Shown here: positions 12,149 to 24,639 of the stretch, piece by piece
Layout: each line of letters starts with the position of its first letter
Numbering within the stretch: the stretch's first letter is position 1
The notes under the pieces: model-generated
What the model was told of the DNA's origin: nothing
The model's database searches: none
The model's input: only the letters and a program-made list of their open reading frames with translations
Program-made: the position numbers and the translations under genes
Assembly: GCA_014529385.2 (NCBI GenBank)
Contig: CM043945.1
Coordinates: 145,253,741-145,317,740, forward strand
Origin: Adiantum capillus-veneris
Lineage: Eukaryota > Streptophyta > Polypodiopsida > Polypodiales > Pteridaceae
Direction: 5' to 3'
Length of the DNA stretch: 64,000 nucleotides

Positions 12149-15100
12149 TCAATTTAACTGTTTCTTTATGGAGGGTGACTTGAGACTTTGTTTTCCAATA
12201 TGAGTTGCATCGACTGATTCAGCTGGCAATGTATGGATCTTTGGACGTCTTATTGTTTCTTCCTGGTTGTCTGCAACCCCGTTCTTCTTAACTTCTAGCT
12301 TTGGTGGCATTCTCTGCTCAATAGCTATCGTGGTTTCTCTTTGCTCTGTTTGATCTGCACTTGCTATTGCCTGATTTTCTTTAAGATCTTCTGCAGTTCT
12401 GTTTGATGGAGATGAATCATATTCAATAAGCTTTGCTTTGGAATTGGTCTCCATTTAACCGTGCTTGACGACTTTGTGCTGTCTTCCGTGGGTGACCAGT
12501 CTTGGTCTTCATTCTTTGGTGTCTGTGATGACTGCATCCTATTTACATTCTATATCTATAACATCTTCTAGGCCATTGGTATTCCCATTATGATGTCGTG
12601 TGTCATATCTTTTGCTGTGATCACGTGGAATTGAGATATGATGATATGTGAACTTACTTCAATGGGGGTGGAGATGATTCCCTAGCATTTTGCTCATTTG
12701 TTTCCTAATATTCTCACAAATTTAGGAGCATCTTCCAGCTATGGTTGGCCACATATTTTCCAAGTGCAAAAAGACATGAGGTTCTTGTCTAACTCAAAAT
12801 CTCGCTTTACTTCTCTTGACAGCTTTTCTTCGTTCTCACCAACAATGTTGCATTTGATCGTCTCAGGATTTGTTTCTGTATTGACTTCTTTTGCTATGGC
12901 AACATCCTTTGTTTGAACTTTATCTGCATTTTCTTTGCTTTGATCACCTACTTCAATCGATGTCAACTCCATTGACTATAATATTGCACCTTTTTGCAAT
13001 TGTTGAGCATTGTCCACCTGCATCTGAGTAACTCTTGCTCTTAGAAGATCCATTGTACTTTCTGACAGAATCTGTCTCTTTGGAGGAGATTTTGGTGGTG
13101 ACCTTTGTGTAGATTTCTGGACTTTAGCTTCCATTGACTTTGACTTTTTTGTCACTTGTTCTAGCAGCTTGAGGCTTTGCATGATCTTCAGATAGTCTTT
13201 GACTTCAGTTGGGGCCATCCGTATGGGTTTGTACAAGGTCATGATCTTGCTGATATTCACTACCATGTGCATCTTGATATGCATATGTGATCTTGGTCAC
13301 ATGTAACTGTTTGAACACTATTGGGTTTGTCAGCTTGTGACTTTGATTTATGGAGATCAGTTGAAACTTCTGTCCTTGATGATCTTCATAGAGGCATTTA
13401 TCTATAGACTCTAATGGAATCTGGGTCAATTGGAAACTTCCAACAACCATATGATCTTTCAACGGTTTCTTCCTTGAAGGGGTCTATTGGCTAGAGGCTC
13501 TAGGACTTCTAACTAGTGTAGCATTTCCTGGTACATAAGCTGAGCTTGATGGATTTGCAACTCCCCCCTTCCTAGGGTGATCACTATAGCTTGCTTCATT
13601 GTAAGAGTTCAAATCTGTTTGGCTCTAGTTTACTATCACTTTTTGAGATTATGAAGGTACACTTTGGTTAGCACTGTTGATGTTTGGCATCTACAAACCT
13701 TATGCATAGTTTCCTATGTATCTCCTTGAAACATGACAAATTATTCCCCAAGTCAAGCGATAAATAGCATTATAATTACCCTGATATTGTCTATCCCATG
13801 GGTCTCCTATGATATGAGCTTTTGTGGTTTTAGGACCCAAGGTATCATAGATGCTAGACTCTTGTCTATATCTACGACTGTTTTGGTCAAAGTATATGCT
13901 CGTTTGGTCACAACATCAAAGTTTGATTTCTGATGGAGGAGAGTTTGGCTCTGAACATATTTTTGGGTTCACTCGGGTAATATCCTTCAGCTCTAGAGAG
14001 GATGGTCTATAATAGATTCTTTCCTCTGAAATGAACCATCCTTTTTGATCTATCACTGGATGTACTTCTATGAGCTGGTATGTGGGTCGTTCAAACACTG
14101 GTTGATCCTTTTTGTACAGTTTTCCTTTTTGGTCTACATAGTGTGCATATGAACTATGTGGACCATACAATGCTAACATCATTCTGTTTGATGTGTCCCT
14201 TAGACTCGTGAATGATTGCACACTTGTGATAGTGGATGCAAAATCATTTGTAAACCTAATAGTCTTTTCAACCTTTGGTGATATCTCAATACCTTGACTA
14301 AAATTCATGCAATAATTTGTTGCTCAAAGAATCAATTTTAAGCTTTTCAGGTGTCTGTGCATTTTTATACTGACTTTGAACTTGCATTGCTTTCACTGGT
14401 GCTTTTAATGGTAATGCAAAATCATCTGATTGCATGAAAAGTGACAAGTTAGATGTACTTACATCGAGATTTGAATTTCCAATTTGCTCTGTACCTTGCT
14501 TGGCAGTTGATATGTCTCTGTTGTCTGATTTCTTGGACAATCTTCAGAAAAATGTCCATTTTTTGTCCACAATCTGAGCAATATGCCATGACTGGTGGTA
14601 TTTCATTTGGTTCTGTCATGTCAAGCTCTTGCTGAGAAGTTTCTGCTTCTATGTTTACCAAGTTGTTGGCATCTTCTTTTAAAACACTAAGCATCAAGCT
14701 GTAAACTGCTCCATCTTGGCCTTTGTACCGTCTTTGGCTTGGTTCCCTAATTAAATTGGCTTCTATTGGTTGATCTGTTACATCTTGCAATTCCGATTCT
14801 CGACTATAGATCTGACCACTGTAATCCATATACAATGACCTTGATTGCATATGCACTAAATCGATGCTTTGCAGACTTGTGCAAATTTTTGGATAAACAC
14901 TTGGGTTGATTTTTTGAACTTCTATCTGCACTTCATCTTTTGAGCTTGCAATACCTGACTCCACTGAAGTTTGTGAACATCTGGGAGTTCTCTGAATCTG
15001 GTTTTACTTTGATCAATAGGATCTTGGCTCCTGTTCTGCTTTTACTGCTCACCAAGTATCTATGGCCTTCTGAATCTGTGTACAAGACTTTATCTCCATT

Positions 15101-15205
15101 GCAGCCATAAAGCTGTAAAATCTGGTCGGTTGTAGTTGCACTTGTACTGCCACTGCGGTTGGCTTGCTCTACTGTACTTGAACTCTCGGCTCGATTTGAG
15201 TCCAT
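12149..15205 (-). pseudogene. Unassigned gag-like pseudogene with repeated Y-D-G-Y motif and CCHC knuckle
   Basis: Minus-strand frames at 15205-14933, 14964-14449, 14308-13916, 13462-13205, 13284-12976, 12972-12739 and 12454-12149 look like one broken gene. A motif of type Y-x-D-x-x-G-x-x-Y recurs near 15082, 14832, 14140, 13390 and 13279, with weaker copies near 14727, 14050 and 13900. At 14537-14580 the sequence codes C-x2-C-x4-H-x4-C if a two-base excess is allowed, a retroelement-type knuckle. The last third is rich in Lys, Glu, Ser and Gln. Several frameshifts and stops are visible. I found no protease, RT or integrase nearby, so this may be gag of a lost element, a decayed capsid-like gene or a host zinc-knuckle protein. 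I do not recognise the family. Confidence 0.5.
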
Positions 15206-15439
15206 GTTGGCTCAATCTACAAAAACTGTCAATTGGCAGATTCTGGTATTGATTAGCAAAATTTATGCTGCTCGTACTAGCCTAATCTGCAATCACATGT
15301 GAGTTGTACCATTGTTCGTCCGACTCGAATCTAATTTGAACTGCTACACTTGCACGAGCCAATTTGTAACATGCAAAATTTTTGAAATTTGACTGCTGCT
15401 CTGTTGCTTCGAGTTGGTCTTTTTGCTCGCCTTTTTCGG
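15206..15439. other. Region upstream of the gag-like pseudogene
   Basis: It holds the presumed upstream sequence of the minus-strand gag-like gene, with repeated GCTCG/TTGCTCG words. No primer site or LTR end could be recognised. Confidence 0.3.
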
Positions 15440-16245
15440 CTATTCTCCTGCTAACTCTGACTGTTCTGCTATTTGCTCGAGTTTTTTTTTGGCTGCTGTT
15501 CTTGATTTTTGCTCGTTTTGTGGTACAGTTCTTCGGCCTTGCTTTGTGCGACTTGCTCGCTTTTGTGCTACTTACTCGATGTGCGGCTCTTTGGGCTTTG
15601 CTTTTTTTCCTCTTTCTAGATTTTTCTACGACTTTCTTTTTATTTTTAATAATTTTTTTTTGTGAAATTTTGAATTTTCTAAATTTTTGGGCATTTTTAT
15701 GATTTTTTGGAAAGATTTTGATTTTTAAGAAAATTTTTGGTAAATTTCTAAAATTTTTGTGAATTTTTTAATTTTTATAGAATTTTTGATGGTTTTAATG
15801 AAATTTTTATGATTTATTTTGAAATTCCGATTAGTTTATGATTTTCCATGACTTTTGGACTTTTTTAATGATTTTTGGTGAATTATTTTTGAATTTTTGA
15901 TTTTTTAAAGAATTTATTGTGACTTATTGGTGGATTTTTCGGCTGTCTTTGGATTTTTTATGATTTTCCATGACTTTTTATGATTTTTGGTGAATCATTT
16001 GTGTATTTTTGGTTTTTTTAAATATTTTTTGTGAATTTTTTGGGTGAATTTTCTAATTCTTCTATCTTTTTAAGAGGTTTTTCTATTTTATTTTTATTTT
16101 TAATGATTTTTGAACTTTTTTTTCTTGATTTTTTTTTAATTTTGATTTTTTAAATGAAATTTTTATTGGAATTTTAGATTTTATAATTCTTTTTTATGAT
16201 TTTATGATTTTTTTATTCCCAATTTTTTGTTTTTTAAAAAAGACT
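15440..16245. repeat. T-rich, strand-asymmetric low-complexity tract
   Basis: About 800 bp are dominated by T on the plus strand, with repeated TTTTTGAATTTTT and TGATTTTT words. Open frames here (15382-15702) are compositional artefacts rich in Phe and Leu. It lies upstream of the minus-strand gag-like pseudogene, so it is A-rich in that gene's sense. Confidence 0.85.
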
Positions 16246-16507
16246 AGCATAAACTAACCTACCTAAAATTAACTAAAATTAACCTAAGACCAATCCTTAG
16301 CGGGCGTCAGTTGACAGTGACGGGACTGCAGACCACGTGGGCAACGACTCAGCAGGGAACGTGCGCACGCCTAGGCAGTGACTCAGCAGGGGAGGTCTGG
16401 CACGACAGTTTTGAAGGCGCGGAAAGCCAAGCCCGGAGTGGCGCTGATAGATAGGTGGGATACGACATGGGCCTGACGTGTATGGGAGCAAGGAAGAGGT
16501 AGAGTCA

Positions 16508-16553
<46 letters not shown>

Positions 16554-18685
16554 AGAGAGAGAGTAAAGAGAGTGTTAAAAGGGAAATTCTCTTGGTTTTT
16601 AGGTCAAAATTTGAAGCTTTTGCCGGTTATTACACAAACTTGTGAAAATTTTCCGGTTTTCTTCAATGCAAGCTCAAAATCTAACCAGGATTTTAGGACT
16701 TCGGCCGGTTAAAATACACTGGACCCTGGGAAGAGAGAATAAGGGAGAGAGAGAGTGAGTGTTAGAGAGAGAGAGTGAGTGGATGGCAGTGTGTGTGTGT
16801 GTGATGGGTGATGTTCACCCGGAGCGGGAAGAAGAAGAAGAGAAGTGTTTTAAAAAAAATTGTCGACGATAATTATCCCAGCAGATCGTAAAGATCTATC
16901 CGCCAAGGAAGTTTATGTGCCACAAGGCAAAGCGGGAAAAGACCGGCGTTGACACTCGAGATTTAATTTTTTTTTCTTTTTCTTTTTCTAATTTTTTTAA
17001 AAAACATTGTCGAGAAATTTGCGGTCTTGCCAGGAAAGCACCGGGCTTATGGCTGTGAGAGTTTGTGAGAGAACTCAACAAAAACTATATGAAGGAGTTA
17101 AACCATAGATGCCACGAAGACTAGGGTTTGGAAAGAAGTGCAATCAAAGAAGACTCACTCTTTCTCTCTTGCACTCACACACACAAAGAAAGAACACAAA
17201 AGAGAATGTCAAAACAATACGAAAATGAAAACATCAAGGCTATGGTCATATTGTATCATGGGTAATATGAAAGGGTTAATAGATGAGTTAATGGCATTCA
17301 ATCTTGGCTGACCAAATAGGCTACGAATTGTTCTTTGGAATTGTAGTTTTGTGCTTACCATAATATATATATTTTGTCTAGTGATTGGGATTAATTGTGT
17401 GTACAAATCCTCTTGGTTCATAGTAAGATAACTACGCTTACGTCAAAAGAAAAGTTATAGTCTATGAGAGGTAGTATGATGGGATCCGGTGATAGAAGTA
17501 TTTCATTAAGCCTTTTTGGGCCAAAGAGAAACACTATACGTTGTTGAAAGTGTATTTTTTGGCTAATGCATACGTTAATTCTAATAGATCATACAGAGTG
17601 AAAGCGATAGAAATGATCATCATGTGGGTTATTCATCTAGGATAGTATGTGAGAAATGTAGATATGAGAGAAGTGAAGAGATGAGAAGTTTCCCTCCCAA
17701 GCCCTATTCTTGCCCGTAGGCAATAAGGATACTGCGGGGAGAGATGTACCTGTAGAAAAGAGAACTTAGAATTTGCAGAGAGGATGAATTACTAAGAATG
17801 AGAGAGATAGGTTTGCTTAAGAAGATGAGATTAGATACATATATATATGTTGGATTAGAGATGAAAAAGAAAACAACAAGAAATCAAGAAAACATCAATG
17901 TAGAACACATCTTACTTGACAAACCCTTCGGCACCATTATTGATGGAGAGAGAAGAAGAGTGGGTAATTCCACTTTGATTGATACACCAAGTGCAAGACC
18001 TTCTTTGATTAGAGTTGATCTTCCAAGGTTAGCTTGTTGCAAGAATGGCTAGTCTCCCTCTAGGAGAAAGTGTAAGCTTGGGCTTATGTTAATGGCTAAG
18101 TACAATTAGGCATTACTACTCACTCCCTCAATAATTCCTCTCATCAAGAGCTTGAATGCTTGAGTTCCTTTTCAAGGAAGAAGAGGTTCCCTTTTATAGG
18201 TGAAGGGAACCCCCAAGGGTTTACACAAGAAGAGAGGAGCCAGTGTGAACAGGAATTGGAAAAGTTGAAAATGAGCTGTCCTTGCATGATGTGGGCAAAA
18301 TGGGGTCCAATATTTTGATCATATCTCCTCAACCGTGGCTTTAAATAAAAAAGCAAAAATATGGACAGAAAATTCAGCTCATTAGCTACGATTTTCATTT
18401 TAAAATCGTTTTCCAATTCGGATTGGAACCTTGTGTAAAAAATTCATCAAAATAGGGTCCATTTCTGGCAGCAAAAGTCTTCTTGTGGTCCCCTTAGCCT
18501 AGACTTTCATTTGATTCCAAAGGACACCTCATGCCATATGAAAGCATGACATTGCTTCTTGACAAAGTTTTGTAATCATGCTTGCAATAATGCATTAAAA
18601 TAAGTGTATCTTTGAAATCATGCCACCTAGGGTCCCACTAGGATATGATTCCCTCCTAGTAGCTATTTAAAAAGAAATATAAGAA
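16246..18685. other. Non-coding stretch with GA microsatellites and a GC-richer patch
   Basis: A patch at 16300-16480 is GC-richer than its neighbours and contains two copies of a GACTCAGCAGGG word near 16346 and 16380. A GA array fills 16511-16550 and shorter GA runs follow to about 16800. The frame at 17798-18052 (84 residues) shows no domain. The interval may include old LTR sequence, but no paired ends, primer site or coding remnant could be supported. Confidence 0.4.
16511..16550. repeat. (GA)n microsatellite, about 20 units
   Basis: An uninterrupted GA run, followed by degenerate GA-rich sequence. Confidence 0.95.
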
Positions 18686-18687
18686 AA

Positions 18688-19014
18688 TAACATAGAATAT
18701 ATATATATTGGAGTTTATCCTAGATATAGGATCTAGCTAGGGTGTGAGATGATAATGAGATAGTAGAAATAAAGAATCAATGCTTTTTGCCCCAAGTTAA
18801 AGAGGCGGAGCTATTGACGCTTTTCCCATAGTATTTTCTGATGGTAAAGTAAGAATAGGTTACCCTTGAGAAAAATAATAGGATGAGATAGAAGGCTTAT
18901 TATTATACATAAATATGCATATGTACATTATAGGAAAGATAATTATGTATCTAAAAAATTACAAGATAGATCTTGTAGCATGCGTTCCCACTATGTACGT
19001 GTCACAGCACGACA
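18688..19014 (-). repeat. 3' LTR of the 18.7-21.9 kb Ty3 element
   Basis: On the minus strand it starts TGTCGTGCTGTGACAC at 19014. It matches 21624-21903 closely, but contains an extra segment at about 18912-18960 (TAAATATGCATATGTACATT and following) that the other copy lacks. The left end is uncertain, because the other copy is cut near the same point. Confidence 0.8.
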
Positions 19015-19030
19015 TCCACCCCCTCTAAAC
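19015..19030 (-). other. Polypurine tract
   Basis: On the minus strand, GTTTAGAGGGGGTGGA directly precedes the TGTC start of the 3' LTR. The same tract occurs at 28005-28020 in the sister element. Confidence 0.8.
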
Positions 19031-19072
19031 CTGCACATGCTCCGGTATGTGCCACATTATTTCTTTGTAAGA

Positions 19073-21625
19073 TCAGCCCTCTTGTACATCTTCCTTGATT
19101 TCTTCTTCACTAGATGATTCATAAGCTTCATCTTCACTTTGATCTTTATTTGTGGTTTGCTCTTCTTCCTCATCAACATCTTCTGGATCATTGTCTCCTC
19201 TTCTCTTAAACATTTTGATCCCTTTTCCTGCAATGGGAATCTTTACTTCTGTACCATCTAGTTCAGACAAGCTATAAGTAGCATTTTCATGCACATGCTT
19301 TACAACATACGGTCCAAACCATCTTTTTGAAAACTTACGCATGACTGTGTACTGGTTATCAAGGCTACTATCATACACCAAAACCCAATCACCTTTATCA
19401 ATTGCTTTGTTCCTGAGTCGATGTCGCTTATCAAAGTAGTCCTTGTTTTTTAACCTTGCATTTTTGAGTCGTTCTTTTGCAGCTTCAATTTCTCCAGGTC
19501 TTCTCTCTAGCTGCCTTATACGCAGTGCAAGGAGATCTTCCTTGCTAAGCCCCTCTTGCCAAGGTAGTACATTCCATGTGGGAATTGTATCTTCAATCGG
19601 CATCATTGGCTTTTGACCATACATTAGCTCTGCAGGCCTGTAGCCAGTTACTGAGCTATGTGTTGTACAATCAGCCCATAAAGCATACGGTAATAGTTTT
19701 GGCCACTCACCAACTCTTCCTTCACAAGCCTTGGGCCAAAGCTTTGATGATAGGAGGATGCCCTCTTTCACTCTTTCCATTGCCTTTAGGGTTGTAAGCT
19801 GTAGTAAGAGAAAGCTTGATTCTTAATCTAGAAAAGAACTCCCTTGCTTCTTCGACATCCAGTTCACCTCTATCTGCAGTGATTTTTCCCACACAACCAT
19901 AACGGCAAATCACCTCATCAAGAAGGAATTTGCACATAGCTTCTTTGGTTTTAGCTCTTAATGCTCTTCCTTCAACCTGGTTAGTTAGGTCCTCTCGTGC
20001 AAGAACCAAGTATCTCATCTGCCAGAGTCCTAGAGGCATTGTGACTAGATCCACAACCCATTTATTATAGTGCATGGCTAGTGGATATGTAGGGTGCAAT
20101 CCATCACGATGTCGAACATTTGAATACGCTTGACAAGTTACACATGTCTCTACAAACTGAGATACATCTTTATACATACCCTTCCACCAGTATTTTTCTT
20201 TCAACTTGGAGAAGGTTGCCCATACACCCCTGTGTCCAGCCCATAGACTCTCATGAAACTCTTGCATGAGCTTTACTTGAGTCTCTTTTTTACATATAAC
20301 CCTTTGTGGTGTAGCACCCTTTTGTTTAGGATGCTTCCACAAGTAACCATCCCTCAAAAAGTACCCATATGCTTTCCTGCATATCCTCTTGAATTCTTGT
20401 TCAGACCAATCATCCTGTTTTGTTAGAGTACTCAAGTAGCTTCCAATAAGAAGCCAATCACCTTCATAAAGCTCTTTCAAGAATGAATCAAGTAGATTAG
20501 TCATGCAGACATTGTTACCTTTGACATGAGAGATAGAATAGAACTTTGTGCCTACATCATCTCCCTCGTCAATCATTTGTGACTCATCTTCATACCTTGC
20601 CCTTGATAGCATATCTGCCACTGTATTGTCTTTACCTGCAATGTGCTTAAACTCAGGATTTAAGGACTTAATGTAGGCAATCCACCGCAACATAGCAATG
20701 TCTGGAGTTGAGCAGCTTGTAATCATCCCAAGAAGTGGTAGACAATCTGTTTCTACAACCACACATGCACCAATTAGGTACTCTTTCCCACTTTTCAAGG
20801 CTGTAACCATTCCCCATAACTCTCTCTTTATCTGTGGATAGTTTCTTTGGTGAGCACTTAGCACCTTTGCTCCAAATCTTACCACATACCTGTGTCCTTC
20901 TTTGTCATCTTGCCCTATTGCCCATCCAATCCCTGTAGTACTGGTGTCTACTGTCACAATTACTGGCCTTTGACACTCATAGTCTACCTTTCTCAAAGTT
21001 GTTGCTGAGTGGAGCAACTCCTTTAGCTTTTTCATGGATTTTACATGTGCTTCTGTCCATTTAAACTTTTGATTCTTTCTAAGGAGCTGATAAAGAGGAT
21101 CAGCTACATGTGCATAATGTGGAATCCAAATAACATAGAAGACACATGCTCCAGAAACCTTCTAATCTCAGTGATGCTAGTGCACGTTTCTTTCATTCTT
21201 TGGATGGCATCTACCTTTGTTGGACAAGGTTTCCTACCATATGGCCCGCACATGTGCCCTACAATAAGCACTTCATTGACACCAAACATAGACTTTTTCC
21301 CTGACAATGTAAGATTCACTTCTTCCAACCTAGACAAAATTTTATCACAATCATTTATGTGATTTACCACAAACCTACGATATCCCTTGAGATCCAAAGC
21401 TTCATCTTTGTCACTTTCTTCACATCCTTTGATAGACAAATCATCAATGAAAGGCATTGTGATTTGAGGAATAAAGTCACGTAAGACCTTATTCATCCCA
21501 TTCATCATATATGCAACCGAGTTGGTTGCTCCCTGTGGCAAGGTACACATCCTTACCAAACCCAAAGGTGTCCTCATGGTTGTCAAGTCTCTGCTTTTGA
21601 TTGCAAGCTGAAATTGATCATACAT
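19073..21625 (-). pseudogene. pol (RT C-part, RNase H, integrase) of an unusual Ty3 lineage
   Basis: RT begins inside the palm (MYDQFQLAIKSRDLTT at 21625) and keeps the catalytic MPFIDDLSIKG. The fingers and motif A are lost. A frameshift near 21118 leads into a 437-residue frame: RNase H with VTVDTSTTGIGWAIGQ, RELWGMVTAL and ETDCLPLLGM, then KHIAGKDNTVADMLSRA. Integrase has the HHCC finger (FHESLWAGHRG ... ETCVTCQ) and core Asp in WVVDLVTM, Asp in ITADRGELD and Glu in GKSERGHPP, so DDE is complete. A frameshift near 19770 precedes the C-terminal domain, which ends in a long acidic tail. The GELD and YNPKGNGK style differs from the common plant Ty3 lineages. Confidence 0.88.
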
Positions 21626-21903
21626 AGAATATATATATATTGGAGTTTACCCTAGATATAGGATCTAGCTAGGGTGTGAGATGATAAAGAGATAGTAGAA
21701 ATAAAGAATCAATTCTTTTTGCCCCAAGTTAAAGAGGCGGAGCTATTGACGCTTTTCCCATAGTATTTTCTGATGGTAAAGTAAGAATAGGTTACCCTTG
21801 AGAAAAATAATAGGATGAGATAGAAGGCTTATTATTATACATAATAATAATAAGATAGATCTTGTAGCATGCGTTCCCACTATGTACGTGTCACAGCACG
21901 ACA
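21624..21903 (-). repeat. 5' LTR of the 18.7-21.9 kb Ty3 element (3' end cut)
   Basis: It starts TGTCGTGC at 21903 on the minus strand and matches the 3' LTR with few differences. The interior end joins RT directly without a primer site, showing a deletion from LTR into pol. Confidence 0.8.
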
Positions 21904-23410
21904 ACGTCCGAAAATGCCAAAAATAGGCTAAAAATTAGCCAAAACTCCAAAAAATCGTAAGAAAGTCCCAAAATTTGCCAAACATATCCACAAAATTCCC
22001 AAAAAAATTATAGGAATCTTAGAAAATTACCGATATTCACAACCAAACATTTCCAATACGCAAAAGCATACCAAAAATAGCAGATTTTAGCGTAAATGTA
22101 ATTTACGATACAAATATCAACCCGGTCCCCGAAAATAGTAAGACGCTCAAAACTTAACCATGAAGGGCACAAATACGAACAAAATGATGTCGTAAATATG
22201 CACACACAAAATAGCTCATAAAGATCGCAAAATATCAAATTTTTATGGAATTAAGAAAAAATTAATGCAAAAATGAGCAAACAATTGTCAAAAAATACAA
22301 AAATTATTCGAAAAATACCCAGAAATTTCTACAAATTCTCCACACATTGGGGAATAGTGCAGCCAAATAAAATCACACAAATCACATCAATTCTATTGCC
22401 AAATAGTTTTATCGATAAAATCAAGATTAGACAATTAAACTGACAAAATTACTGACAAAAGTAGGTCAAAAATTGACTCAATTAAAATGTGTAAATCCCT
22501 ATTTTGAGCACAAAAACGCAAAAATTAATCATTACACACATCAATTATGAAATAAAAACATTGAATTAACCATGCAAATTACACACTTTTTAGGCACACA
22601 CACAGAGAAAAATTGACAGTTTTTACCAATATTTAGGTGCGCACACAAAAGGGTTAAACTTGTCGGATTTGCAATGTGACTTCACAAATCATTAGTTGGG
22701 CATGAGTGAACGCAAATCAATCATCACAATTGAAAAATCATAACACAGACATTGATTTTTTAGTGCACAAACATGGGAGAAATAGTCACACACACCTAAA
22801 ATTAAGCATACACACACTCAATTAGAATGAACACACACTTGATTTTAATGCACACACACTTGAAATTGACCATACAAACATGCAATAACTCAATTAGGCA
22901 CCCAGTTAGCAATCCACAATCACCAAGTAGCAATTAAAACTTGTCAAATTCATGCGCCACCAAATCTAAAAAATTTCGGCATTACGACGGCATGAAAATG
23001 AATAATCGCAAAATTTTCAATCCATAACATCAACATAGCATAGCATTACATTGCATCAACATTACATTGCATCATGGTGGGATTTCTACACAATTTACAC
23101 ATCCTTAGATTTTAGGGAGGTTGAGAATACCACCTTAATTACCTTTCCATTGAAGATCAATTGAATGGTCGAATGTTCCAATCCTTCATGGCAAATTAGT
23201 AAATTAGCAAAAATTAGTCAAATTAGTAAGGGGTTATTGAGAAATTAGAGTGTGTACACAATTGGCAAGATACAATGACACATTAGGGAATTATAAACAC
23301 AATGCTTCATGCACACACATTCAAAATCCACAAAAACATAAACACACAAGTGAAATTAGTGAGGGAATGCATTTCGTTAATGCCACAATTACAATAGCGT
23401 AGGCCATTGT
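21904..23410 (-). other. AT-rich leader-like region of an orphan LTR element
   Basis: No coding is supported. The position is downstream, on the minus strand, of a primer site at 23411-23427, so it is probably the long leader of that element, cut by the insertion at 18.7-21.9 kb. It contains repeated ACACACAC-like and AAAATT words and several CATTACATTGCATCA repeats near 23040-23075. Confidence 0.4.
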
Positions 23411-23427
23411 CCCCGAAAACGGCACCA
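23411..23427 (-). other. Primer binding site, tRNA-Asp-like
   Basis: The minus strand reads TGGTGCCGTTTTCGGGG, close to the TGGCGCCGTTGCCGGGG site of plant Tat/Athila elements. It lies five bases inside an LTR end at 23433. Confidence 0.65.
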
Positions 23428-23432
23428 AATTT

Positions 23433-24418
23433 TGGGGGTCCCATCGTTGCAATAGCTCCAATGACCAGCAAGATTGTCAATACGGAGGGATGAGCTACCC
23501 GGCTAGGGTATGGAAACACTCACACGATTAGTGAGCTAATCGTGGCAACACAAATGGTTAAGTCTATGAGGTGAGATTCTTGGCCTATGAAAGAGATAAG
23601 CCGCAATGAAGGGCAATCTCCACATCCACTTCTCTTCACCTCCAATCAACCCAATCACACACACTACGATTGCAAGACGCACACAACACTAATGTTATCA
23701 TGCAACACACTAATCGCAAGCACACACACATAGATCTATCGAGCACCACACTCCAATCAAACCTACATGCACACACAAGCAAAAGAGGGCAATCACACAA
23801 GATTAGAGAGGGATTAACCACTAATTAATAAAGATCTAGTTAATCTAAGCATCATAGGAAATCATAAGAAGCATGAGAGAGGCATAGTGAAAGAGAATGA
23901 ATCATTGATTAGTGTTAATCAAGTCTCATGAGCAAGGAAAAGCTCAAGGACTCCATAGCCACACACCTCAAGAGCAAGAATTTAAAATTCACATAATCAC
24001 TCAAAATGACATTAGAGTGAACATCTAGTTGGTAAGGTGAATCTTTTGTTAATGTTGACAAAGTCATGCATTTATACTATTGGATGAAGAGGGAAGAAAC
24101 CAATTTGAAAAACTCCAATTTATATGGTTGTTAACATTAGTTAACGCTTTGTGATCACGTAAAATTTTTGAGTGATTACGTAAATATTAAATCCCTGCTC
24201 AAGAGCTCTTACCAAAAAGTGCTCTCAACAAATGACTTGAGAATCCTAATTTCTTTTACACACTGCCTGATATACCTAGGGTAAAAATATGCAATGTCTG
24301 GGCACCCAAGGCCTTTAGGGCTCCACCACTTACTGAATCTACAACCTAGGCACAGTAACTGACCTGTTATTTACAGCTTAGAACTCCCATTGAGCCCGTA
24401 ACACATTAAAATATTACA
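23433..24418 (-). repeat. Orphan 5' LTR (Tat/Athila-like)
   Basis: The interior end is fixed by the adjacent primer site and ends CCCCCA on the minus strand. The outer end is a guess at 24418, where the minus strand reads TGTAATATTT. No matching partner LTR or pol was found in the window. Confidence 0.45.
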
Positions 24419-24639
24419 ATGGCTTGAAATAAATTGGGAAATTACACTACGTGACCATTTTGGAAAAACATGAAAAATGTGTAACTCCAATCTTTACTGC
24501 TTCTTCACTTTGACCTTTGATGTGCATCCGTACGTCTTTGGTCTTTAAAAGCTTCTATTAACTGACGTTGACTCAGTTAAAACTTTTTTTGAAAAAGAAC
24601 TTACAAAAATTGATGCTCTCTGATAAATTTTACCATATG

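Larger units (their letters stand above)
18688..21903 (-). mobile_element. Ty3/gypsy element, internally deleted
   Basis: Near-identical repeats at 18688-19014 and 21624-21903 flank minus-strand RT, RNase H and integrase. The 3' LTR is preceded on the minus strand by a purine tract at 19015-19030. The 5' LTR runs straight into the middle of RT, so primer site, gag, protease and the RT N-terminus are deleted. It is the same lineage as the element at 26980-35992, with nearly identical coding and purine-tract regions but unrelated LTRs. No target duplication is visible. Confidence 0.85.

Noticed and set aside
12149-15205. LINE ORF1 as the explanation for the CCHC frame
   Set aside because: No endonuclease or RT follows on the same strand and the repeated motif is not a LINE feature I know. 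It was left unassigned.
15382-15702. Open frames of 83-106 residues rich in Phe and Leu, like a membrane protein
   Set aside because: They lie in the T-rich low-complexity tract; TTT/TTC/CTT codons make any frame hydrophobic. No start context or homology signal.
17798-18052. A possible small gene of 84 residues
   Set aside because: No domain, no neighbouring exon and ordinary codon use for AT-rich sequence; not supported.
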